DNA from: Granulicella aggregans
GTDB taxonomy: Bacteria; Acidobacteriota; Terriglobia; Terriglobales; Acidobacteriaceae
Direction: 5' to 3'
Assembly (NCBI RefSeq): GCF_025685565.1
Contig: NZ_JAGSYE010000003.1
Coordinates: forward strand, 682,001-746,000
Length of the DNA: 64,000 bases
A program made the position numbers and the translations under genes. The notes beneath the pieces are model-generated. The model did no database searches, was not told the origin of the DNA, and was given only the letters and a program-made list of their open reading frames with translations. Of the stretch, positions 42,560-51,900 are shown one piece after another (positions within the stretch are counted from its first letter, which is position 1; each line of letters opens with the position of its first letter).

Positions 42560-43999
42560 CTATGAATCCAGCGTGGCATCTATCTTCCGCCCGACCTGCG
42601 GCTGGTAAATGGCTCTAGCGACGGGACTTTTTTCAGCGACCTCGACCACCCGCTCCACATCCGGCCTCCCTTCGTGGAGCACCTTGATCTTCGCTCCAGC
42701 GTTGATCTTCTTCGCCCCTTCGCGGTCGGTCTCGGCCATCGCCATGGGCTCGCCCAGGGCCATCCGTGCCGCGCCACGCAGAATCCGACGCACCGGCCAT
42801 CCGCCGTCCGCATAGGGAAAGAACACCTCGCCCGAACGCTGCTTCTCCGGACGGTAGTACCACCGCCGCAGCAGGGAGAGATGATCGCTCAGCAATGCCA
42901 TATCCGACGGCACTCCCGCCTTGGCTTGGAGCCGCGCCAGCACTTCGCTCGCCCGCACCTCTGGGCTCTCCACCGCCTCAGTCGCTGAGCCCTCAAGCGG
43001 CACCGCCTGCAACATCAGCGGCTGCGCAAACAGCGAGCTACCCACGCTCGTCTGCTCCTTGACCGCGCGAACGCCGAGGGTCGACATGCGCTCCGGCCCC
43101 GCGATGCACCCCGCCTGAACCATGAAGACCGCAGCCTCCTGCAAGTCGTCCGCTTCTGTCCTAGCAGGCGCTGCCTTTTGCACCACTACCGCCCGCACTT
43201 CGAGCACGGGCCTGACGAGTTCGTCCGCCAGCGCGGCGGCCGCTTTCACCTTCTGATACTTCTCGTGCAGAGCCGCCGCCTGTTCGAACTCCATCGCCTC
43301 GGCTGCGACCTCGCGCTCGGCTGCGATCTTCGCCATCAGGCTCTCGCCCCGCGTCGCGAAGAAGGCGTCCACCGCGTCCGCTTCCGCCTTATACTCCTCC
43401 GCCGTGCAGGCGATGTTGCACGGCGCGAGACACTTCTTCATCTCTTGATACACACAACCAGGATGCTCTGGATAGGGCTTCAGATCCTCATAACACCGGC
43501 GAATCTTGAACAGATCAAGCACCGCATCGCAGTACCGCTCCGCAGCCGCACGCGAAGGAAATGGCCCATACATCTGCGCCAGCCCGCGCTTGCTCAAACG
43601 GTTCGTCGCGTAGACGCGGGGAAACGCGTTCTCCGCCGTGAACCGCAGAAAGTATGGCGTGTGCAGCTTCAATCTTCGCCGCGCCTCAGCAAGTCCGAAG
43701 AGTGCCGCAGCGGCCTCATACAACACCAGCGACGACTCGAACTCCGACCCGGTCACGGTGTACTCGATCCGCGCCACGCGCTCGCGAAGATTCAGGCGCT
43801 TCGACTGCGACTCCGGAGGGTCGAGCAACCGCCGCATCCTGCGCCGCAGGTCCGCTGTCCGGGTAAGGTAAGGTTCGTCTGTCTCCTTGAATCCACGAAG
43901 AGCGAACACCCCCGGCCCAGCCGGTACGGAGCGCAGAATCTCCTCAGCCCGCGAAGGTTCGAACGATGCCGCTACCGCGAATTGAAAGCTCGCCGCCAC
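42560..43999 (-). CDS. Shortened UvrC-like protein with divergent GIY-YIG domain
   Basis: This is a 479-residue relative of excinuclease subunit C. The N-terminal domain aligns with GIY-YIG but reads PGVFAL and PYLTRTADLRRRM where UvrC has PGVYLF and YVGKAKNLRKR. TVTGSEFESSLVLYEAAA keeps the conserved Glu. MYGPFPSRAAAERYCDAVLDLFKIRRC, GCVYQEMKKCLAPCNIAC (four-Cys iron-sulphur site) and the UVR helix EFEQAAALHEKYQKVKA follow. The C-terminal RNase H nuclease and helix-hairpin-helix domains of UvrC are absent. The last 200 residues are unfamiliar. GTG 43999 is the start. It is divergent from the hydroxyproline operon. Confidence 0.8.
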   Translation of the reverse strand: MAASFQFAVAASFEPSRAEEILRSVPAGPGVFALRGFKETDEPYLTRTADLRRRMRRLLDPPESQSKRLNLRERVARIEYTVTGSEFESSLVLYEAAAALFGLAEARRRLKLHTPYFLRFTAENAFPRVYATNRLSKRGLAQMYGPFPSRAAAERYCDAVLDLFKIRRCYEDLKPYPEHPGCVYQEMKKCLAPCNIACTAEEYKAEADAVDAFFATRGESLMAKIAAEREVAAEAMEFEQAAALHEKYQKVKAAAALADELVRPVLEVRAVVVQKAAPARTEADDLQEAAVFMVQAGCIAGPERMSTLGVRAVKEQTSVGSSLFAQPLMLQAVPLEGSATEAVESPEVRASEVLARLQAKAGVPSDMALLSDHLSLLRRWYYRPEKQRSGEVFFPYADGGWPVRRILRGAARMALGEPMAMAETDREGAKKINAGAKIKVLHEGRPDVERVVEVAEKSPVARAIYQPQVGRKIDATLDS

Positions 44000-44155
44000 A
44001 GACAGATTGTAGCCGCGCGACCATTTCGTCGGCGTCGGCGATAATCTCCACCAGCGTCGACGGCGGCATACGGTTTGGCGTCACGGACCACTCCGCCAGC
44101 GTGGGAACCACTTTCGGTCTCATCCTTGGCAGGAAATTTCGCGGCAAATCCTATT

Positions 44156-44190
44156 AATTTTTTGTATCCAATCTCGTCTACAATTCTCAG
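44156..44190 (+). promoter_or_regulatory. Candidate operator/promoter of the hydroxyproline operon
   Basis: TTGTA (44162-44166) and TACAA (44179-44183) are inverted with 12 bases between. TCGTCTACAA (44174-44183) fits the loose T-N-G-T-NN-A-C-N-A pattern of GntR/FadR-type sites. TACAAT could also be a -10 box. It lies directly before the epimerase start and is a plausible target of the GntR regulator at the operon end. Confidence 0.35.
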
Positions 44191-44191
44191 C

Positions 44192-45151
44192 ATGGTTGAA
44201 ACTGTACCTGCGCCGAGCCGAGTTCGCGCCATTGATTCCCATACCGAGGGCGAGCCGACGCGCGTCATCGTCGAAGGCGGCCCGGATCTGGGTACCGGCA
44301 CTCTGGCCGAGCGCGTACAGATCTTCAAGACGCGCTTCGACCACTTCCGCTCGGGCACGGTCTGCGAGCCACGCGGTTCCGAAGTCGTCGTCGGGGCTCT
44401 GCTCTGCGAACCTCAAGACCAAGCAGCCGTCGCTGGAGTCATCTTCTTCAACGATGTCGGCTACCTGGGCATGTGCGGCCACGGGACGATGGGAGTCGTC
44501 CGCACGCTGGCGTATCTTGGCCGCATTGGGCCCGGCAGTCATCTCCTCGAAACGCCCGTCGGCATGGTGCAGGCAGAGCTGCACAGCGACATGAGCGTCT
44601 CGGTCCGCAACGTTCCCAGCTATCGTTACCGCGCTTCAGTACCGGTTGAAGTGCCCGGCATCGGCCCGTTGCCCGGCGATATCGCATGGGGCGGAAACTG
44701 GTTCTTCCTCATCGGCGAACATCCCTTCGAGCTGGTGGCCAAGAACCGCGATCAGCTTGTCGGAGCGACCAAGGCGATCCGTTCCGCGCTCGAGCAGCAA
44801 GGCATCACAGGCAAGGACGGCGCGCCCATCGACCACATCGAACTCTTCGCTGCGCCCGTTTCATCGGTAGCCTCAAGCCGAAACTTTGTACTCTGTCCCG
44901 GAGCGTCCTTCGACCGCTCGCCCTGCGGCACCGGCACCAGTGCAAAGATGGCCTGCCTCTACGCCGATGGAAGGCTGGCAGCGGGCGAGGTGTGGCAGCA
45001 GGAGGGCATCCTCGGGACATGCTTTACCGGTTCCGTGCAGCCCGAAGGAGATTGCGTGCTGCCCACCATCACTGGCCGCGCATGGATCACAGCGGACACC
45101 ACCCTGATCTTCGATTCATCCGATCCCTTCGCGGGAGGCATCGACTTCTGA
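44192..45151 (+). CDS. 4-hydroxyproline 2-epimerase (proline racemase family)
   Basis: The enzyme converts trans-4-hydroxy-L-proline to cis-4-hydroxy-D-proline. This 319-residue protein keeps both catalytic Cys: Cys95 in LGMCGHGTMG and Cys245 in DRSPCGTGTSAK. The Cys/Cys pair indicates racemase/epimerase rather than the dehydratase subgroup (Ser/Thr). RAIDSHTEGEPTRVI is the family opening. The ATG at 44192 leaves no upstream family residues. It is the first gene of the operon; the next gene starts on its last base. Confidence 0.92.
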   Translation: MVETVPAPSRVRAIDSHTEGEPTRVIVEGGPDLGTGTLAERVQIFKTRFDHFRSGTVCEPRGSEVVVGALLCEPQDQAAVAGVIFFNDVGYLGMCGHGTMGVVRTLAYLGRIGPGSHLLETPVGMVQAELHSDMSVSVRNVPSYRYRASVPVEVPGIGPLPGDIAWGGNWFFLIGEHPFELVAKNRDQLVGATKAIRSALEQQGITGKDGAPIDHIELFAAPVSSVASSRNFVLCPGASFDRSPCGTGTSAKMACLYADGRLAAGEVWQQEGILGTCFTGSVQPEGDCVLPTITGRAWITADTTLIFDSSDPFAGGIDF

Positions 45152-46290
45152 TGGAATCACGCGTTGCTATCGAGACTTTCGACGTCCTGATTCTAGGGGC
45201 AGGCATCGTCGGTTCAGCCTGCGCGCTGGAGTGCGCGCAGGCGGGGCTTCGCGTTGGCATCGTGGAGTGCGCGGTCCCCGGCGGCGCGACTACGGCTGCC
45301 GGCATGGGCCACGTCGTAGTGATGGACGACTCTTCCGCACAGTTCGCGCTTACCTGCTACTCGCGCAGTCTTTGGCAGACACTCGCTCCACGCCTTCCGC
45401 AAAACGTGGAGTACGAGCAGTGTGGCACGTTGTGGGTAGCCAATGACGACGAGGAGATGGCCGAGGTCGAATCGAAGCATTGCGCTTACCGTCGCTGCGG
45501 AATTACCGCAGAGATATTGACCTCGGTGGACGTGGCGCAGGAGGAACCGAACCTGCGCGCGGGCCTCGCGGGCGGTCTTCTGGTGCCGGACGACGGGGTG
45601 ATCTATCCTCCGCCAGCAGCGGAGTTCTTTCTTGCCTCTGCTCAGCTTCTGGGCGCGGTCCTGCTTAGGGGTAAAGCCGCTGCCGCGCTCGACGCCGGCG
45701 ACGTCGTCCTCGAAGATGGGACACGGCTGGCGGCCAGGCAGATCGTCGTCGCGACAGGCACGGACCTCCGGCTTCTGCCATGGCTGCCGCTGCAGAAGCG
45801 TAAGGGGCACCTCGTCATCACGGACCGCTATCCGGGATTTGTCCGCCATCAACTTGTGGAGCTTGGCTACCTGAGGAGCGCGCACAAGTCGACCGCAGAC
45901 TCGGTTGCCTTCAACGTGCAGCCGCGACGCACCGGACAGTTGCTGCTTGGCTCGTCGCGGCAGTACGGCGATGAAGATCCGGGGATCGACACGGGCATCC
46001 TGAACCGCATGATCGAGCGCGCGCAGAGCTACATGCCCGGGCTCGCCAACCTCTCGAGCCTGCGCGTGTGGACTGGCTTCCGCGCCGCCACTCCGGACAA
46101 ACTTCCGCTGATCGGGCCAACGGATGAGCCGGGTGTCTTCGTCGCCGTTGGGTTTGAAGGTCTCGGCATCACCAACGCCCCGGGAGCAGCACGGCTGTTG
46201 ACCGATCATCTGCTGGGGCGGCCATCGGTGATCGACCCGACGCCTTACCTGCCGTGCCGTGTGCATGCGATGGGGGCGAGCCATGACTAA
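45151..46290 (+). CDS. D-hydroxyproline dehydrogenase, DAO-type FAD subunit
   Basis: This is a 379-residue flavoprotein of the D-amino-acid/glycine oxidase family: FDVLILGAGIVGSACALECAQAGLRVGIVE binds FAD, VWTGFRAATPDKLPLIGPTDEPGVFVAVGFEGLGIT is the C-terminal FAD motif. Set between the epimerase and two iron-sulphur subunits, it is most likely the catalytic (beta) subunit oxidising cis-4-hydroxy-D-proline to pyrroline-4-hydroxy-2-carboxylate. The ATG shares one base with the epimerase stop. Confidence 0.88.
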   Translation: MESRVAIETFDVLILGAGIVGSACALECAQAGLRVGIVECAVPGGATTAAGMGHVVVMDDSSAQFALTCYSRSLWQTLAPRLPQNVEYEQCGTLWVANDDEEMAEVESKHCAYRRCGITAEILTSVDVAQEEPNLRAGLAGGLLVPDDGVIYPPPAAEFFLASAQLLGAVLLRGKAAAALDAGDVVLEDGTRLAARQIVVATGTDLRLLPWLPLQKRKGHLVITDRYPGFVRHQLVELGYLRSAHKSTADSVAFNVQPRRTGQLLLGSSRQYGDEDPGIDTGILNRMIERAQSYMPGLANLSSLRVWTGFRAATPDKLPLIGPTDEPGVFVAVGFEGLGITNAPGAARLLTDHLLGRPSVIDPTPYLPCRVHAMGASHD

Positions 46291-46534
46291 ACGCGCCGTC
46301 TTTACCGTCTGGCTGAACGGCGCAGCAGTCCGCGTGCCGGCAGGGACGATGGCGAGCTCAGTATTTCTAAACTCCAGCACCCCCTCGCGCGTCTCCATCC
46401 TTGGGGAGAGGCGTGCGGCCCTCTGCGGCATGGGCATATGCTTCGAGTGTCGCGCGGTTGTCGATGGCGTTCCGCATCGTCGTACCTGCCAGCTTCTGTG
46501 TTGTGAAGGCATGAGGCTGGAGTCGCAGCCATGA
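46283..46534 (+). CDS. D-hydroxyproline dehydrogenase, [2Fe-2S] subunit
   Basis: This is an 83-residue ferredoxin-like protein. RAALCGMGICFECRAVVDGVPHRRTCQLLC gives the C-x4-C-x2-C...C cluster pattern. It matches the small gamma subunit of hydrogen-cyanide-synthase-type amine dehydrogenases. It overlaps the previous gene by 8 bases and the next by 4. Confidence 0.88.
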   Translation: MTKRAVFTVWLNGAAVRVPAGTMASSVFLNSSTPSRVSILGERRAALCGMGICFECRAVVDGVPHRRTCQLLCCEGMRLESQP

Positions 46535-47856
46535 CCGCAACTGTGGCCTTCGCGAGAGAGGTGGATGTACTGGTCGTGGGCGCAGGTCCGGCAGGACTTG
46601 CCGCCGCGACGGCTGCGGCTAACAGCGGGGCCGAGGTGCTGGTGCTCGACGACAACTCTGCAGCGGGCGGACAAATCTGGCGTAACGGTATCGACATCTC
46701 AAAGAAGAGCGGCTCGTCTCTGCGTAGCAAGACCATCGCGGAATTTCAACGCTCGGAGGCTGAAGTTCTCTATGGCAGAGCGGTCTTCGACGCGCCCCAT
46801 GCGAAGACGCTGCGGACCTACTGTGAGGCATCCGGCGAGATCGAGACATACGTGTGGAAGCGGTTGATTCTTGCGACCGGAGCGCGGGAGCGTTTCCTTC
46901 CCTTCCCCGGCTGGACACTGCCTGGGGTCTTCGGCGCGGGTGGTCTACAGGCGCTGGTGAAGGGCGGCTACTCGGTTGCGGGAAGGCGCATCGTCGTAGC
47001 GGGCACCGGGCCGCTGCTACTCGCGATCGCTGTCTATCTGCAGGATGCAGGAGCGGAGATCGTCGCCGTGGCGGAGCAGGCTAGTCTGAGCGCTCTTGTT
47101 CCATTTGCCGCCGGTTTGCTTGGCCAGCCTTCAAAGCTGTTACAGGGGGCGCGCTATCGTGCCGCACTTGGCAACGTGCCGTATCAAACCGGCTGTTGGC
47201 CCGTCGCCGCAGAAGCCAACACTGCGCTAAGAGCTGTACGGCTTACCGATGGCAACGAGACATGGACTGAGCCCTGCGATCTGCTCGCGTGCGGCTTTCA
47301 CCTGGTTCCCAACACGGAGCTCGCAGTGATGCTGGGATGCGCTCTTGCCGGGGACTTCGTCGCGGTCAATGACACGCAAAAGACGTCCCAGGAGCCTATC
47401 TATTGCGTGGGAGAGCCAACGGGTATCGCCGGCCTTGATGCGGCGCTGGTGCAGGGACGGATCGCCGGTCTGGCCGCAACTGACAAGCTCGACGAGGCGA
47501 CAGCACTCTATGGACTCCGTGACCGCGAGCAGAGCTTCGGCCGTAGACTTGACCGCGCCTTTACGCTGCGCCCGGAGCTTCTCAACCTTGCGCAGCCGGA
47601 CACCATCGTCTGCCGCTGCGAGGACGTCCGCTACAAACAGCTTCAGCCCTATTCCACATGGACGGACGCGAAGCTGCAGACACGCTGTGGCATGGGCCCG
47701 TGCCAGGGGCGCATCTGCGGACCGGCGGTGCAGACGCTCTTCGGCTGGCGCAACACCTCGGTGCGACCACCTCTCTTTCCTATCCCTCTTGCGGCGTTGA
47801 CGACCTCCGCCTCTACAACATCACACGAAATCACTGAACTTCAGGAGACTTTATGA
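46531..47856 (+). CDS. D-hydroxyproline dehydrogenase, NAD(P)/FAD-type subunit with BFD-like domain
   Basis: This is a 441-residue protein with a Rossmann FAD site (VDVLVVGAGPAGLAAATAAANSGAEVLVLDD) and a second dinucleotide fold (RRIVVAGTGPLLLAIAVYLQDAGAEI). Near the C-terminus is a bacterioferredoxin-ferredoxin-like cluster site: VCRCEDV...TRCGMGPCQGRICG. The layout is that of the alpha subunit of HcnABC/D-hydroxyproline dehydrogenases, which relays electrons. ATGA overlaps at both ends. Confidence 0.88.
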   Translation: MTATVAFAREVDVLVVGAGPAGLAAATAAANSGAEVLVLDDNSAAGGQIWRNGIDISKKSGSSLRSKTIAEFQRSEAEVLYGRAVFDAPHAKTLRTYCEASGEIETYVWKRLILATGARERFLPFPGWTLPGVFGAGGLQALVKGGYSVAGRRIVVAGTGPLLLAIAVYLQDAGAEIVAVAEQASLSALVPFAAGLLGQPSKLLQGARYRAALGNVPYQTGCWPVAAEANTALRAVRLTDGNETWTEPCDLLACGFHLVPNTELAVMLGCALAGDFVAVNDTQKTSQEPIYCVGEPTGIAGLDAALVQGRIAGLAATDKLDEATALYGLRDREQSFGRRLDRAFTLRPELLNLAQPDTIVCRCEDVRYKQLQPYSTWTDAKLQTRCGMGPCQGRICGPAVQTLFGWRNTSVRPPLFPIPLAALTTSASTTSHEITELQETL

Positions 47857-48782
47857 ACTGGTACGGCGTTATGCCCGCAATGACGACTCCCTTCAACAGC
47901 GACCTCACCGTCGATCACGCCTTCCTCGCGCAGCACGCCGCATGGCTGCTGGAGAATGGCTGCACTGGCCTGGTCATGCTGGGCTCGCTTGGCGAAGGCG
48001 CGACGCTTGAGCATGAGGAGAAGCTCGCCATTCTGAAGACCGCCGTAGAGGTCTCCGAGACGACGAAGACGCCGGTCGTTGCGGCGATCTCAGCACTGTC
48101 CACCAAACATGCCGTGCAGCTTGCGCGGGAGGCTGAAGCGGCCGGATGCAGCGGCCTGATGGTGTTGCCGCCTTATGTCTACACCTCCGACTGGCGCGAG
48201 ATGAAGCACCACGTCTCCACCGTCATCGCCGCGACGAAGCTGCCTTGCATGCTTTACAACAACCCAGTCGCGTATAAGACGGACTTCCTTCCCGAACAGA
48301 TCCTTGAACTTGCGAATGAGCACGCCAACCTCGAAGCCGTAAAAGAATCGAGCGCGGACGTACGCCGGGTTGCCGCCATTCGGTCACTGCTTGGCGATCG
48401 CCTCAGCATCTTTGTCGGCGTCGACGATCTGCTGGTCGAAGGCGTCGCAGCGGGAGCCGTGGGCTGGGTCGCGGGGCTGGTCAACGCCTATCCTGCGGAG
48501 TCTGTCGAGCTCTTCAACTTGGCACGCGCGGGCAAGCATGACGAGGCGTTCGCTCTCTATCGCTGGTTCCTCCCGTTGCTGCGCATGGACACCGTGCCGA
48601 AGTTCGTGCAGCTTATCAAGTGGGTGCAGGGCCAGACCGGCACGGGCACAGCGACGGTGCGCGCTCCCCGGCTTGAGATCGCTGGAGCAGATCTAGAAGA
48701 AGCACAGGCAGTGCTGAAGGCTGCGCAGGCGAATCCGCCCGCGATTAAGTCCACACCGTTGGCCGCATTGCAGGAGGCATAG
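47853..48782 (+). CDS. Pyrroline-4-hydroxy-2-carboxylate deaminase (DHDPS family)
   Basis: This 309-residue class I aldolase-type TIM barrel has the Schiff-base Lys164 in EAVKESS and Tyr135 in LYNNP. GLVMLGSLGEGATLEHEEK replaces the GTTGE of true dihydrodipicolinate synthases, as in the hydroxyproline-pathway deaminases, which form 2-oxoglutarate semialdehyde and ammonia. Context in the operon decides the call. Confidence 0.87.
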   Translation: MNWYGVMPAMTTPFNSDLTVDHAFLAQHAAWLLENGCTGLVMLGSLGEGATLEHEEKLAILKTAVEVSETTKTPVVAAISALSTKHAVQLAREAEAAGCSGLMVLPPYVYTSDWREMKHHVSTVIAATKLPCMLYNNPVAYKTDFLPEQILELANEHANLEAVKESSADVRRVAAIRSLLGDRLSIFVGVDDLLVEGVAAGAVGWVAGLVNAYPAESVELFNLARAGKHDEAFALYRWFLPLLRMDTVPKFVQLIKWVQGQTGTGTATVRAPRLEIAGADLEEAQAVLKAAQANPPAIKSTPLAALQEA

Positions 48783-48784
48783 CC

Positions 48785-50356
48785 ATGAGCAACGCAATCG
48801 CAGCAGAGCTTCAAGGAAGATCGTTGATCGCCGGGGAGACGGCACAGGCAGGCGGCGCTGCTTTCACTGGATACAATCCCGTGGATGGCCGCGCGCTTGA
48901 GCCATCGTATCTCTCCGCAAGCACCACAGACGTAGACAAGGCCGTCGCAGCGGCCACGTCAGCCATCGACATCTTTGCGAACACTTCGGGTGTAGAGCGG
49001 GCCGCGTTGCTTCGCGCCATCGCGGATGGCCTTGACGCTGCCGCGCCGGAGTTGATCACACGAGCCAATCTTGAGACTGCTTTGCCAATCCCTCGGCTCA
49101 CCGGCGAAGTCGCACGCACCAGCGGGCAGATGCGGCACTTCGCAACGGTGCTTGAAGAGGGATCCTGGGTGTCGGCGCGCATCGAGACGGCTGATCCCGC
49201 GCGGACGCCACCGAAGCCAGACCTCCGCTCGATGCTGCGTCCGCTTGGGCCGGTAGTTGTCTTCGGTGCCAGCAACTTTCCGCTGGCATTTTCAGTCGCG
49301 GGTGGCGATACCGCATCGGCGCTTGCAGCGGGCAATCCCGTCATCGTCAAGGCACATCCCGCGCATCCCGGCACCAGCGAACTCGCGGGCATCATCATCA
49401 ACGAAGCTATCGAGAAGTGCGGGCTACCCAGTGGCGTCTTCTCTCTGCTCTTCGACGCGGGACACGATGTGGGAGCGACATTGGTGCAGCATGCGGACGT
49501 GAAGGCTGTCGGCTTCACCGGCTCGTTTCGCGGAGGACGAGCACTGATGAATCTTGCGGCGAAGCGCACCGTGCCTATCCCCGTCTATGCGGAGATGGGC
49601 AGCACCAACCCGGTGTTCATCCTTCCGGGCGCACTTGCCGAACGCAGAGAGGCGCTGGCCAAGGGGCTGCATGGATCGTTCACGCTGGGCGGAGGGCAGT
49701 TCTGCACCAAGCCGGGGCTGGTCTTCGCCGCGCAGGACGAGGTCTTCACCACGACGCTTCGCGCGAGCGTAGAGTCGACAGCACCGTTCTCTCTGCTGAC
49801 CAAGGGCATCTCGCAGAACTTCGCGACTTCCGTCGAAGAACGCGGCGGTCTTCGCACATCGCACGGTTCACAGGCAGGAGAGGGCTTCTCCGCGCAGGTT
49901 GCGCTACTTGAGACGACGGGGGATGTCTTCCTCGCTGATCATTCTCTCGCGGAAGAGGTCTTTGGGCCGGCTACCTTGCTGGTCCATTGCAGCGGCAGCG
50001 AACAGATGCTCGAGGCCGCACGTAGCCTTGGAGGTCATCTCACAGCGACTGTTCTCGGCACTGAGCAGGACTTAGCCGATCGTGCAGACTTACTGCGTGT
50101 GCTGGAGACGCGCGTGGGCCGTGTGATCTTCAACACCTTCCCCACAGGCGTCGAAGTGAATCATGCCATGGTGCACGGGGGCCCGTACCCGTCTACCTCC
50201 GACGGACGCTCCACCTCTGTTGGCAGCCAGGCGATCTTTCGTTTTACACGGCCCGTTTCCTATCAGGGGCTGCCGCAGTCGGCCCTGCATCCCGCGTTGC
50301 AGGACGGCAACCCGCTTGGCATCCTTCGCCTGTGGAACGGGGCGTGGCAGAGATGA
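48785..50356 (+). CDS. 2-oxoglutarate semialdehyde dehydrogenase
   Basis: This 523-residue NAD(P)-dependent aldehyde dehydrogenase is of the subfamily that starts with a long N-terminal arm and has FGASNFPLAFSVAGGDTASALAAGNPVIVKAHPAHPGTSELAG. The catalytic Cys is in GGGQFCTKPG and the Glu in AEMGSTNP. It completes the pathway by making 2-oxoglutarate. It starts two bases after the deaminase and overlaps the permease by 4. Confidence 0.9.
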   Translation: MSNAIAAELQGRSLIAGETAQAGGAAFTGYNPVDGRALEPSYLSASTTDVDKAVAAATSAIDIFANTSGVERAALLRAIADGLDAAAPELITRANLETALPIPRLTGEVARTSGQMRHFATVLEEGSWVSARIETADPARTPPKPDLRSMLRPLGPVVVFGASNFPLAFSVAGGDTASALAAGNPVIVKAHPAHPGTSELAGIIINEAIEKCGLPSGVFSLLFDAGHDVGATLVQHADVKAVGFTGSFRGGRALMNLAAKRTVPIPVYAEMGSTNPVFILPGALAERREALAKGLHGSFTLGGGQFCTKPGLVFAAQDEVFTTTLRASVESTAPFSLLTKGISQNFATSVEERGGLRTSHGSQAGEGFSAQVALLETTGDVFLADHSLAEEVFGPATLLVHCSGSEQMLEAARSLGGHLTATVLGTEQDLADRADLLRVLETRVGRVIFNTFPTGVEVNHAMVHGGPYPSTSDGRSTSVGSQAIFRFTRPVSYQGLPQSALHPALQDGNPLGILRLWNGAWQR

Positions 50357-51900
50357 CGATCCCCCCGGCCAGGGTCACCGAAGGGCTTCCGCCGCAGAAC
50401 AATCAAGCCACTCCGCAATTTGTAACCGGAATGGGACTTTATTCGGCGACCGCCATCGTAATGGGGTCGATGATCGGTTCGGGCATCTTCATCGTCCCGG
50501 CAGATATGAGCCGGACGTTGGGTTCGCCTGTGTTGTTGATCGGGGCGTGGTTGCTGACCGCGGTGATGACCCTCATCGGGGCTCTCAGCTATGGCGAGCT
50601 GGCGGCCATGATGCCCAAGGCAGGCGGGCAGTATGTCTATCTGCGCGAGGCGCTTGGGCCGATCTGGGGATTTCTGTACGGCTGGACGCTCTTCCTCGTG
50701 ATTCAGACAGGCACGGTCGCGGCGGTGGGCGTGGCCTTTGGCAAGTTCCTAGGCGTCTTCTTTCCCGCAGTGAGCAAGAGCAACTGGCTTTGGCATCACG
50801 GTACGGGCAACGTCGGGTTGAACACGGCGAATCTCGTCGCCATCGCCATGATTACGCTGCTCACACTGTTGAATACCTTCGGTATAAAGTTCGGCGCGCT
50901 GGTGCAGAACATCTTCACCTCGGCCAAGGTATTGGCGCTCTTCGGTGTGATCGTGGTGGGGCTCGTCGCGCGCAATGCCACAGCGATTGCGTTGAACTTC
51001 GGAGCAGGATGGCAGCAGTTCTGGTCGGGCGCGGGATGGCATACGCTTCATGCGGTGCAAGTGGGAGAGCACGGCCCGACCGCGCTGGTTGGGCTCCTAA
51101 CGGTGGTTGCGGTCGTGCAGGTCGGCTCGCTCTTCTCTTCGGACTCATGGCATAACGTCACCTTCACGGCGGGCGAGATCAAAGACCCGAAGCGCAACCT
51201 GCCGTTGTCCCTGGTTATCGGCACCGGCGTCGTATTGCTGCTCTACCTGCTCTGCAACTTCGTTTATCTCGCTGTGCTGCCGTTGGCGGGCGATGCCCAC
51301 GCAGCTACTATCGCCGGACGCGGCATCCAGTTCGCCACGGAAGACCGCGTTGGCACTGCGGTGATGGAATCGGCGTTCGGCAGCATGGGCGCGAGGCTGA
51401 TGGCTGCGGTCATCCTCGTCTCGACCTTCGGCTGCATGAACGGCCTGCTACTTGCCGGGGCGCGTGTCTACTACGCGATGAGCCAGGATGGTCTCTTCTT
51501 CAAGTCCGTCGGCAGGCTCAGTCCGAAGTCGAAGGCACCGGTCAACTCGCTTTGGCTGCAGTGGGCGTGGACGTGCCTGCTGTGCCTGAGTGGAAGCTAC
51601 AACGATCTGCTGGACTACGTCATCTTCGCTGTTCTGATCTTCTACATCCTCACCATCTTCAGCTTATTCGTTCTGCGCCGCACGCGGCCCGATGGGCCAC
51701 GGCCATACCGGGCGATCGGCTACCCTGTACTGCCCGCGGCGTACATCGTGATGGCCGCATGGATCTGTTACGTGCTGCTGCGCTACAAGCCGCAGTACAC
51801 CTGGCCGGGGCTGATCATCGTGTTGCTGGGAGTGCCGGTCTACCTGCCGTGGAAGTGGCGCATCTCCGCAAAGCTCGCGGCTTCGCAGGAGCTGCGATGA
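50353..51900 (+). CDS. APC family amino acid permease (probable hydroxyproline uptake)
   Basis: This is a 515-residue transporter with about 12 membrane helices. GLYSATAIVMGSMIGSGIFIVPADMSRTLGSPVLL is the first APC helix with the unwound GSGIF site. SYGELAAMMPKAGGQYVYLREALGPIWGFLYGW is the family signature. It belongs to the LAT-like branch. Hydroxyproline or proline as substrate is inferred from the operon. ATG 50353 overlaps the dehydrogenase stop as ATGA; an in-frame ATG/GTG seven codons earlier is less likely. Confidence 0.9.
   Translation: MTIPPARVTEGLPPQNNQATPQFVTGMGLYSATAIVMGSMIGSGIFIVPADMSRTLGSPVLLIGAWLLTAVMTLIGALSYGELAAMMPKAGGQYVYLREALGPIWGFLYGWTLFLVIQTGTVAAVGVAFGKFLGVFFPAVSKSNWLWHHGTGNVGLNTANLVAIAMITLLTLLNTFGIKFGALVQNIFTSAKVLALFGVIVVGLVARNATAIALNFGAGWQQFWSGAGWHTLHAVQVGEHGPTALVGLLTVVAVVQVGSLFSSDSWHNVTFTAGEIKDPKRNLPLSLVIGTGVVLLLYLLCNFVYLAVLPLAGDAHAATIAGRGIQFATEDRVGTAVMESAFGSMGARLMAAVILVSTFGCMNGLLLAGARVYYAMSQDGLFFKSVGRLSPKSKAPVNSLWLQWAWTCLLCLSGSYNDLLDYVIFAVLIFYILTIFSLFVLRRTRPDGPRPYRAIGYPVLPAAYIVMAAWICYVLLRYKPQYTWPGLIIVLLGVPVYLPWKWRISAKLAASQELR

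Noticed and set aside
45214..46674. Minus-strand frame (486 codons) across the hydroxyproline dehydrogenase genes
   Set aside because: It spans three overlapping plus-strand genes with clear FAD and iron-sulphur motifs. Its own translation has no recognisable features.
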